NCBI GenBank assembly: GCA_949775045.1
Contig: OX459095.1
Span: 20,826,311 to 20,890,310, forward strand
Reading direction: 5' to 3'
Length of the DNA stretch: 64,000 nucleotides
Source of the DNA: Metridium senile
Taxonomy: Eukaryota > Cnidaria > Anthozoa > Actiniaria > Metridiidae
The position numbers and the translations under genes are program-made. Each line of letters opens with the position of its first letter. Position 1 is the stretch's first letter. This document shows positions 12,201-24,200 of this stretch, in pieces. A model generated the notes under the pieces. That model was not told where the DNA came from. It searched no databases and was given only the letters and a program-made list of their open reading frames with translations.

Positions 12201-15200
12201 TTACACGAATAAGCGCCGAATGAACTGAAAAATATAGCTTTTGATGAAAAACATTATTTCCAATGCTGTTCTAGAGAAACATCATAGCGTTAATAAGCGT
12301 TGCTTATTCGAGGGCGTCGCTTATTCGAGGGCGGCGCTTGTTCGGGGGCGGCGCTTATTCCAGGGCGGCGCTTATTCGAGGACGGCGCTTATTCGAGGGC
12401 GTCGCTTGTTCGGGGACAACGGTTATTCCAGGGCGGCGCTTATTCGATGGCGGCGCTTATTCGAGGACGGCGCTTATTCGAGGAAGGCGCTTATTCGAGG
12501 AAGGCGCTTGTTCGGGAACGGCGCTTATTCGAGGAAGGCGCTTGTTTATGGGCGGCGCTTATTTAAGTAGATACGGCAACTCATAAACATAGAAACTAAT
12601 TCTTAATGTTGTAACTAGCCACACTAGTACCTCTACATGTGAAAACCACGAAATCATCCCTTGTAGCAAGCTGTTCTTGTTCATAAGCAAGTATATGCTG
12701 TACAGGGTACTTTGGTGCAGTCGCGCAGCTTCGATGAGACCATTTTGTGCTTCTTCACTATCCCTACTATATAACATACAATAAGTTGTTGACATGACAT
12801 ACAATAAGTTGTTGACATGACATACAGTAAGTTGTTGACATGACATACAATAAGTTGTTGACATCACATACAGTAAGTTGTTGACATGACATACAATAAG
12901 TTGTTGACATGACATACAATAAGTTGTTGACATGACATACAATAAGTTGTTGACATGACATACAGTAAGTTGTTGACATGACATACAGTAAGTTGTTGAC
13001 ATGACATACAGTAAGTTGTTGACATGACATACAATAGGTTGTTGACATGACATACAATAAGTTGTTGACATGACATACAATAACTGCCATAATTGTCGCT
13101 CTCTTCGATGTAGAAAATAAGGCATTTAGATTTGATGTTACTGGAAACTTTTATTCATGATGACTATCTAGTCAAAAACGTATGAATAAAAGTCTCCAGT
13201 AAGATCAAATCTAAATGCCTTATTTTCTACACATACAATACGTTGTTAAATTAGTTTAGATTTAAATTGAACACCATCAACATTTACAATACAGTAATAA
13301 TCATAGTGATAATCATGGTGATGATGGTTATGATGATTGCAAAGACAACTTTAATTATGATGACAACGATATATGATTATTATGATGAGAATATAAAGAT
13401 AATGAATATGAAGACATTTTAATCATTAAAATGATCAATATGACAATGACGATGATGATAACCATAATAGAACAGATTTCGGACTATGAAAAGCTCACGG
13501 CACGAACGTGATCAAGTCACGGCAAGACACGTCAAATTTCACTGAACTTTTCACAGTCGTACGAAATCTTCTCTAGTAAAATCTACGACAGAGATCTGGT
13601 GATAATTGCGATAACAATCCTGATATGAAAGTGGTAAAGGCGGTGATGATGTTACTGTAGGATAAAGTAAGTTGGTTGATTTACTTACTTGTCCAGTAAT
13701 AACAGCAAAATCACGTAATGCAGCATAGGGAATAAGTTTTTCTCTCTTGGAAGTGATGATATCATGTACTTTAGGAACTTACTGTTAGAAAAAAAAAACA
13801 GGCGTGGCACATTACAAAAGGACGAAAACAAGGAGGATAGATAAAGAAAAAAAAGAGGAAGAAACAAAGAAAGAAAGAATCAAACAAACGAACAAACAAA
13901 CAAAAATGAACAAATGAATAAATGAACGAATAGATGAAAATAATGACAAACGAACAAATAAACGAACGAGCAAACAAACGAAAAAACAGACTAACGAAAA
14001 ACAATCAATCAAACAAACACAAAACAGACAAACAAGCAAGCAAACGAACAAACGAACAAACAAACAAATGAACAAATGAACAAACACACAAACAAACAAA
14101 CACACAAACGAACGAACAAACAAACAAACAAACAAACAAACAAACAAACAAAAACACATGACATGACATGATATACAATTTCCTAGATTTCTTAATCTTT
14201 CCTGTCATTATTAGTTTACCGTATATTATCTTGTACATCATTAGCCAATGGTCCATCATCAGGATATACAGTACTATCTGTTGTACTAGATACAAACCCT
14301 CCAAGGTCAGTACGGGATGGAATGAACATGCTTTCACTTACTGATGGAGCATTAGTAGTTGTTTGTTTCTTGGAATTGGAAAATAACCTTCCACTTTCTG
14401 AAAACAATTAATAAATAGAAAGTTGAACTATCTCGTATGAAGACTAACAGTAGTCAATACGTTGCGGTCCAAACCTTCGCCATTCGCGTGATCGACTATC
14501 TCTCTGTCTCTTTTCCTGAGAGTACGTTGCGTGGCGACACTAAAAACGGCTGCGAAGGAGACTACTCTAACCGCGGCATTTTGTTTCTTTATTGTTTTCC
14601 TTTTTCTTTCGTGCAGTTGCTTTTTTCCGTCTGTTCTGTTTGTCTCTTTGTGATGTATAAGTTCGTCTTTCTGACAGCAACTGTCTGTTTTCAATATGTC
14701 TGCCTGTCTGTTATCAATTTATCTGTCTGTCTGTCTGTCTGTCTGTCTGTTTTCAATATGTATGTCTGCTGTCTGTCTGACGGTGTCTGTCTGTTTTCAA
14801 TTTGTCTGTCTGTCTGCTGTATGTCTGTTTATCTGACGGTGTCTGTCTGTTTTCAATTTGTCTGTCTGTCTGCTGTATGTCTGTTTATCTGACGGTGTCT
14901 GTCTGTTTTCAATTTGTCTGTCTGTCTGCTGTATGTCTGTTTATCTGACGGTGTCTGTCTGTTTTCAATTTGTCTGTCTGTCTGCTGTATGTCTGTTTAT
15001 CTGACGGTGTCTGTCTGTTTTCAATTTGTCTGTCTGTCTGCTGTATGTCTGTTTATCTGACGGTGTCTGTCTGTTTTCAATTTGTCTGTCTGTCTGCTGT
15101 ATGTCTGTTTATCTGACGGTGTCTGTCTGTTTTCAATTTGTCTGTCTGTCTGCTGTCTGTCTGTTTATCTGACGGTGTCTGCGTTTTCAATTTGTCTGTC

Positions 15201-18200
15201 TGTCTGCTGTATGTCTGTTTATCTGACGGTGTCTGTCTGTTTTCAAATTGTCTGTCTGTCTGCTGTATGTCTGCTGTCTGTCTGACGGTGTCTGTCCGTT
15301 TTCAAATTGTCTGTCTGTCTGCTGTATGTCTGTTTATCTGACGGTGTCCGTCTGTTTTCAATTTGTCTGTCTGTCTGCTGTATGTCTGTTTATCTGACGG
15401 TGTCTGTCTGTTTTCAATTTGTCTGTCTGTCTGTCTGCTGTATGTCTGTTTATCTGACGGTGTCTGTCTGTTTTCAATTTGTCTGTCTGTCTGCTGTATG
15501 TCTGTTTATCTGACGGTGTCTGTCTGTTTTCAATTTGTCTGTCTGTCTGCTGTATGTCTGTTTATCTGACGGTGTCCGTCTGTTTTCAATTTGTCTGTCT
15601 GTCTGCTGTATGTCTGTTTATCTGACGGTGTCTGTCTGTTTTCAATTTGTCTGTCTGTCTGCTGTATGTCTGTTTATCTGACGGTGTCTGTCTGTTTTCA
15701 ATTTGTCTGTCTGTCTGTCTGCTGTATGTCTGTTTATCTGACGGTGTCTGTCTGTTTTCAATTTGTCTGTCTGTCTGTCTGCTGTATGTCTGTTTATCTG
15801 ATGGTGTCTGTCTGTTTTCAATTTGTCTGTCTGTCTGCTGTATGTCTGTTTATCTGACGGTGTCTGTCTGTTTTCAATTTGTCTGTCTGTCTGCTGTATG
15901 TCTGTTTATCTGACGGTGTCTGTCTGTTTTCAAATTGTCTGTCTGTCTGCTGTATGTCTGTTTATCTGACGGTGTCTGTCTGTTTTCAATTTGTCTGTCT
16001 GTCTGTCTGCTGTATGTCTGTTTATCTGACGGTGTCTGTCTGTTTTCAATTTGTCTGTCTGTCTGCTGTATGTCTGTTTATCTGACGGTGTCTGTCTGTT
16101 TTCAATTTGTCTGTCTGTCTGCTGTATGTCTGTTTATCTGACGGTGTCTGTCTGTTTTCAATTTGTCTGTCTGTCTGCTGTATGTCTGTTTATCTGACGG
16201 TGTCCGTCTGTTTTCAATTTGTCTGTCTGTTAGTTGACGGTGTCTGCGTTTTCAATTTGTCTGTTTGTCTTTTTGTCTACAGGTCTAAGGTTCGCCTATT
16301 CTACCATACAGCTTACTTTTAGTGGTGCTAGTAGTGGGTTCGCGAAACTCTGGTGTATATTCAGGTCGTTGTACACTTTCAAACCAAGCAAGGTAACTAA
16401 CAAACGATGAATGGCTATGGAATACACCTTCGTATGCACTACGGTATGGCATTGGTGACTCGCTAACAGTCCTGCAGAACAAAAATACATGAAAATGACT
16501 GACAAGCCCTTTTTGTTTACTAGATTTTTTTTTCTTCTTTTTCTTATAGTTTCCCTTATTATTTATTTTCCCATTGTTCCCATTTCTCCCATCTCTCTCC
16601 TTCCATTTCCATTCTTTTTTCCTATTCATTTTGTCTATTTTTTTAATATGTGGTATTCTACTAACCTGTCAGAGTGAACTCTTATGAAGTTCATGTTGAA
16701 CTGGATCTCTCCCCTTTTATAGTGTTCTCTGTTTGGGGCCAACATAAACAAACACTGTAAGGGAACCAAAAAATATCTAAAATGACGTTACAAATTTCTT
16801 TATGTATTACCTATCGTTTATATCAAACACCGACGCAGCCTATACTAGTTTACTCGATTTATTGTTGCAGTTCAAAATACCTATAGGCAGTGTTTCGCCC
16901 GGGGAGGGGGGGGTGTCTCCCTTATAAAAGGGGGCGGGGTTCTCGTCGTCCCTTTTAGGGTTTGAAATCAGTGTTTTGGTCTCGCTCAGAGTGATAATGA
17001 CGAGAATGCCTACCAGCTGAATTTTGTGGTCCCTTTTAGCGCATAAAATCACCAACAATGCTTCTTTTCAAAGATTGATTTTAATTTTAAACCCCTTTCC
17101 GGTGAAATTGCATCACTGCCACGCCCATCGCCTCAAAATACAGGTCTCTTTTAGGGGTCATTTTCAGAATTTCTTATAAGGGAGTCTCCTCGTATGTTTC
17201 GTTGATTAGATGAATTAGAAATTTGCGTTTGTAATCTTGTTGCTAATTCTTACTTCAGCAACAATGTATTGTTGTTTCTTGGCAGCCAGTTGAACCAATA
17301 ACAGAAACTCCTCCTGTTATAAAAGAAAAACATTACAAATAGTTAGACTCTTTATATGTCACTTATATGAACTGTTTAATTGTATTGCGTAAATGACGTC
17401 GAGTTGAAACGCAAGCAAGCTGTATGAATGAATTGAGTGAGAGGGCCGTAAGTAAGGGCCGTAATATATACTAATTGTTGATCTGAAAATAGTAATATAT
17501 ACTGAATACACCTATTTCAAAAATCTTAGTCGCAGCCGGCAAAGCTACAGTCCATACTCTAAAGCCTGAAAAGGATGTCGGTATTTCTTCTTGTTATCGA
17601 TTTATTCATAGCATATTTTGGTTGTACATGTTTGTGTTATATAGCCATAACAAGTTGTTGTAGTGGTAGATGATGAAACAAATATTTCTTGAAAATACGT
17701 CAAATAAATCTTAAATTATGTTGATATTACCGACATCCTTAGCGGGCTTCAGAGTGTTCATTTGCATATTAATCCACCAAACATGTCAATTTTAAAAGAA
17801 ATAGAAAACTTGATTGTTGTGCTGTGTGCAGTTATAAAGCACTTTTTGGATTGTCAGAACACTCGAAAAGTTTTAAGTCAAGCAATCCGCTTTGGTCATT
17901 CCTTTCTTAACACTTCTCTTGTGTTCTATCTGCCTGCACACAGCACACATGCACACATGTACACAGCACACATGCACACAGCACATATGCCTATTTTCTA
18001 TTTCTTTATTATATTAATTGGCAGAGAAAGTTGACCTTCGCTTTGCGTCATTCTTCTCTTAACACTTCTCTGGTGTTCTGTCAATCCCTGCCTGCACACA
18101 GCACACATGCATATTTTCTATTTCTTCATTATATGAATTGTCAAGAGAAATTGACCTTATTTTCCATGATTGACTTGAACGTCCACCGGGTATCAGTCCA

Positions 18201-21200
18201 GCCTAACTCACTGTACTGTGGAACAAACACCTCTACACAAACATAACAAGAAAAATTATCATTATGACAAATAACAATACTGATAAAAGTGCAGATGAAG
18301 AATATTATGATGACAATGCTTTCAATAATCTTATGATCATAATGATGATGACTTTATTGATGATGAAGTTTATGTTAGTGACGGTGACCATAACAATGGT
18401 GATGATGGGGATGACAATAAATTATGATGGTGATGACTATACATGTATATGGTGATAATTGATGATGATGGCAATGATGTTTATCATAATGATTGGCATG
18501 ATGATGTTAAATGATGGTAATAATATTGGTGGTGATGGTGATTACAATGGTGATAATAGATGAAGATGATGATAATGATATGATTAGTTTTGACTGAGAT
18601 TTATCTTGTATTACCAACCTAACAGAACAAAAGTATCATCTTCTTCCATGCTCTTTATTCCATGAAGAACCATAGACCCAAAGATCTTGATAGCCTTAAA
18701 CCAACACACACGTACCCCTTATTGATATTGGGTACTTGTAAATGATGATAATAATAACTAACCATGCAGATGACAATGATGAAAACAATGGAACAATTAC
18801 GGTGGTGATTAACACACCAGTAATAACAATGATGGTTTAAGATAATGATGATAACAATGATGATGATCATGAAGACAACGATGATGATGATGATGATGAT
18901 ACTCGTTAAAACAATGATGGCGATGATGATGAAGATACTCGTTAAAACAATGATGGTAATAACAATGATAGTGCTGATAATGATGATAACAATGATGATG
19001 ATCATGAAGACAACAATGATGATGTTGATGATGAAGATACTTGTTAAAACAATGATGGTGATGATCATGATGACAACAATGATAATAATGATGTTAATGA
19101 TCTTTAGTCAGTGAAGAGATGAATCATTCCTTCAACATAGTACAGTGTGCAGTCATATCAATTTCTTGTATGGAAGAGCGCACAAAGGATAACTTTGTTT
19201 AGGAGAAACATTGATATGTTGTTTATAACTTACACCATCCAGTGCAGGTCCAGATATACCATGTTCTAGTCTTAGTTGTACCAAAGGTACGTCAGGATAG
19301 AATGTACCCGTAAATATACATGGACCAAAAAGAACAACTACAGGTTTATGGACATCATACTAGGATTGAATTACAAAGGAACATCAGGATAGAATGAACC
19401 AGTAAATATACATGGACCAAAAAGAACAACTACAGGTTTATGGACATCATACTAGGATTGAATTACAAAGGAACATCAGGATAGAATGAACCAGTAAATA
19501 TACATGGACCAAAAAGAACAACTACAGGTTTATGGACATCATACTAGGATTGAATTACAAAGGAACATCAGGATAGAATGAACCAGTAAATATACATGGA
19601 CCAAAAAGAACAACTACAGGTTTATGGACATCATACTAGGATTGAATTACAAAGGAACATCAGGATAGAATGAACCAGTAAATATACATGGACCAAAAAG
19701 AACAACTACAGGTTTATGGACATCATACTAGGATTGAATTACAAAGGAACATCAGGATAGAATGAACCAGTAAATATACATGGACCAAAAAGAACAACTA
19801 CAGGTTTATGGACATCATACTAGGATTGAATTACAAAGGAACATCAGGATAGAATGAACCAGTAAATATACATGGACCAACAAGAACAACTACAGGTTTA
19901 GCTGCTGCTAACTACTCTGCACCTTTTATGTTTTTGATTGACAGCAGCCAAAAACGTAAACCTTTCACAACTAACCCTTGTAATGTCTGAGTTGGCAGAA
20001 AGTTCAGAAAACCGCAGTAAAATAAAATTTTAAAAACTAATTTATTTTACTTACTATTTTACTTTTACAATATTACATGCACCAAAAAATGCATTTTATC
20101 ATAATCATTATATGACCCGTATTTTGCCCGGCATACGCTCTTAAGAAAACCTTTGATAAAAAGTCATGTGATGGGGTCCATATGGCTTTTTCACCTGGTC
20201 TGTAAAAACATGTACGGACCCGCTACTCGAAACATCACAACAAAAATGGCCTTTAAATTAAAAAGAGTGAGTCATATGATAAAAAACTTATTGACTGGGT
20301 TAGGCCGGGCCATACGGAAAATATTTGGCTCTTGGTCATTTGTCATTACATCATGACTGCGAGCCAAATATTTTCCCGTACAGCCCTCCCACTCAGTCAA
20401 TAAGTACTTATTCAGCCTTGGAATGCACTATTAAGTAATGCAGTATTCAGTATTTTTAATGTTTTTTTAAATAGCTGTATAAAAATTAACTGTAAAATAA
20501 TATAAAAATTGTCTACCTACATTATGTTCATGTAAGTCTGGATATGTAAAAGTACATTTTGTCATCAGCCAGTGAAACTTCTCAAGATATCTAGGATTGA
20601 CAGCTTTAACTGTAGGATGAAGGCCCCACCATGGAGGTTCACCTTGTGTTCTTGAGACATGTACGCCGGTTTTGTACACTACACCATCTTAATTAAACAA
20701 GCATAAATATGATGGTTTAGTGATTATTAAAAACAAATTCAAGAATAAGCATATTAAAATGTTTTCTTTTACCAATTTTTTTGAAAATCGAGTCTTCATC
20801 TTCTTTAAACATGTGAAATCTGAATGAATATATGAAGAATTAGCAATAGGCAAAAAGGAATGTTTACCAAATTTAATATGTATAGCAATTGATAGATTTT
20901 TAAAATAAAAACTATTACAAGTTTGATTTTGATTTTATCAAGTAGTTTCAACGCCATCCAGCATCGAAACGTCAATAAAATAAAAATCAAACTTACTTGC
21001 ATTCACTTGGTTTTTATTTTAAATATCACAAGCAAAGTTACTTTTATTGATTGATAGATTGGTATTAATATAAGGGCCAATCCGCACTAGATATTGAGAC
21101 ACAATTCATGAATTGCTTGACAAATGTCACAACATGTAATACATTTATACAGTATGAGCAAAATTGTTACAAATTGTATGCTCTAGGGGCAAGCCCACAG

Positions 21201-24200
21201 AACCTTTGATGATTGTTTGTCACAACAAGTTTTTGTTCAGTCACGGAAATACATCCACAATGAATCTAAAAAATTAAGGGGACGACCATTTAACTTTTTA
21301 ATTTTTTTTGTGCTGCACAAAATTTTTTCCCCCTGGCAGTAAATTTATTTTCAAAATCACCCCCCTCAAAAATTAAATGGTCGGCCCCTAATTAAAGATA
21401 TCAGTCAAATTGTGATTCACAATTATCTTGACAACTAGAGCAAACTTTGTCTCTAGTGCGGATCGGCCCTTAGTAAAAACATTATCATAATTATCTGATT
21501 TGGTTATTTTTTGCAGTGATCTTCATTTAAGGAGATTCCGTAGTAATAGATTTTGACATAACTTTTTATTGAAACTTTGTACAGTTATACTTTAAGACAT
21601 GGGCATTTCAAAAATAAAATAAAAAAGGGTGGTCACCGTGTTGGTTTTGGCACTAGATCACGTCAAAGTTACTCATTTCGACGGCGCGCGGGAGTAATAT
21701 TTCGATGTATAAAATGAGAATAAAAGGCGATTAAATGGTACTCTTTTTTGATATTAGGATTGAAATATCAGGTTTTATTTCATCTTAGCACCCCAAATCT
21801 TCATTCACACACAAAACTTGGATAGAAAAGTGAACCTGTTAAAAGATAATAGCGATAAAGCAATACTCGAAGTTACTTGAGCGTATCGTTCGCGAACACC
21901 TGGGTAGCACAATATTACCACAATTCTTGAAATATCTCGAAATCTGGACATAGATTTTTATTCAAACTCAGATATGTATTTGAAAACGTGGATATCTTTA
22001 ATTCAATAAAATAAAAAAGATAGGTCACCGTATTCGTTTTGGCGCTTTGAATGTACGAATTGTGATCTTTTAGTAATACCGACATAGCGCGCGCAAGGTG
22101 CGCGAGCTGTAGCGCGCGCTCTCGCTGGTCAAAATTGTGCGCAGTAGAGCGTGTGCAATGCAAAACTACGGAATCTCCTTAAGGTGGCTGACTACTATAC
22201 GAAAAACAAATCAGAATTTATTATTAGAAAGGTATTTCATAGGAAATTTAATGGTGATTCAGATGAAAAAGAGAAAATTGGGGTGTCCCGAGCTCGTTTC
22301 TGAGATATTGGACTTTGAATAGTACCCACTCTGCAAGTTTTCAAACGAAAAATAGCAAAAACTGCGCTTGGAACCAAATAATTCACAACATCAAAACTAA
22401 AAGAGTTGTGGACGTATTTTTTTTAGAAAATCTTACGTGAGGATTTTTCTCGAGATCTGTTAAATAATTAATAGGAAATATGTCCGAGTAAGGTGAAAAA
22501 ATATGTAATATGTATGCTCATAAAGTCCGAAATCGAGCGTAAACGAGCATTTGTATTAGCAGACACAGTATTTTTTTTATAGTTGTAGAAATGAGAAATT
22601 TCTTAAAGTTTGTCAAAACAACGATTTTTACCTGTTCTTCCTGAATATCAAAAACAAATCATAGGGTCCCGGGCGAATTTTTGAGTTTTAAGCGAAAAAC
22701 GAGCCTAAAATCAGCTTTTTCCACCATTTTGACTACTCTGCCAGTCCTGGGAACGGGAGAATTACAACGTTATTTCTGATTGGATACATTTTACCCAATC
22801 CAATGAGCTGTTCCTTTTGAACTTACACCATCTTGTCACGCAACACTCGTGCGATGTTGAGGGAAAGTTTGTCATCTACTCGAAGTATTTCTTTTTCAAA
22901 AACGTCCCTTAAAACAGGTTTATGGATTATTTCTCAAAGGCAATTCACTTTTCTGTAAGTAGAAGCTATAATAAATGTCGCTATGTATCATTTCATGTGT
23001 TCATTGTTTTGTTTTAACTAATTTTCCATCGTCTTTTTGACATATTTCAACTTTCATATCCATTATTTTTTCCAACAAAAACGTGCTAAAAAATTGTCTT
23101 TTCGACAGAAAATGCCTTTTATATAATGCTTATGTTTTCGTTTTATTTCACTAATGTTGTGCAATTGTTATTTGGATAAGTTTTGAGTCCTATTTTGCCG
23201 TTTTTCGTGAAATGTGAGTTTTGTAATTAAAATAATCGCTAGTTCGGCCACCTTTGAAGTTCCTTTTACTTTTATAAATTCACATATCAAGGTGAAACAG
23301 ATCCCTTTCAAATGACAGCATATCTAAATCATGATAATGGCTGTTAAATTGCTTAACGCTTTAAAATATACGGCACAAAAATGAATGTTTGGATTCCCTG
23401 TATCTCTACCGTGACTCGATGTCGTATGTGCGCGAAGTCATGCGCAGTTTTCTAGTTTTTGTATAGTAGTCAGCCACCTTAAACATCTATGTATACATTT
23501 ACAGATACTTACAGGATTGCTAATTTTGTCCAATTTTATTTGATCAATAATTGAACTATTGATTACCTTTCTGCATGTCGTCTTGCATACCATACTAGTG
23601 TAGGGTATGGGTTATAAGGCAATTCATCTAGACCAGCAATAAGAATCACCCAGGAGTTCAATACTGGTAACAGGTTAGTGTCTTCTAGGTATTGGTTCAA
23701 AACAGCTTGACGATCTTCTACTGATTCTTGGTTTATATTTAAAGTTGTTGAAGACAGTGATAGAGATCTATAATTACATTTTATTAAAAGAAAAACTATA
23801 TTCAATTACCGATATTGCTATATTTATAGTGTCAATGGCCATATTCAATTCAAATATACTGCTCCTCACATTCCCCCCGGAGTTGTATAAGAGGTTGCAC
23901 CAGGGGCCGCGGAGGGGGAGGGGCTGGGGGCTTTAGCCCATCCACTTTTTTCATGCCGTCCCTCAAGTTTTTTTTATTCACTTAAAAATCACTCACATGA
24001 TCTATATTGATGGCTCAGCCAACCCCCCCACACACACACTTTCAGACAAGCTCCACAGCCCCTGTGCACTGAGACATATTAAAAACTCTGGCCCTGAAAA
24101 TCTCCAGCGACTGCCTCATACTATACTATAACTACTAATTCCTCATGACTGTAAGCTGCGTTGCTACTCTGATGTAAACAAACCATTAAACATTTCACAC

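Noticed and set aside
12559..13125. 188-residue ORF containing CMSCQQ/VNNLLYVM repeats as a protein
   Set aside because: Made by the 23-bp array; only the part at 12631-12763 is a real exon, and it is read in the same strand with splice sites.
13689..13781. Alternative reading of exon 13 (VPKVHDIITSKREKLIPYAA)
   Set aside because: It is open and looks protein-like, but its phase runs into TAG when joined to exon 14; the chosen frame joins cleanly.
14690..16270. Possible CRISPR array, given regular 56-bp spacing
   Set aside because: There are no unique spacers; the whole 56-bp unit repeats, there are no cas genes, and the context is eukaryotic.
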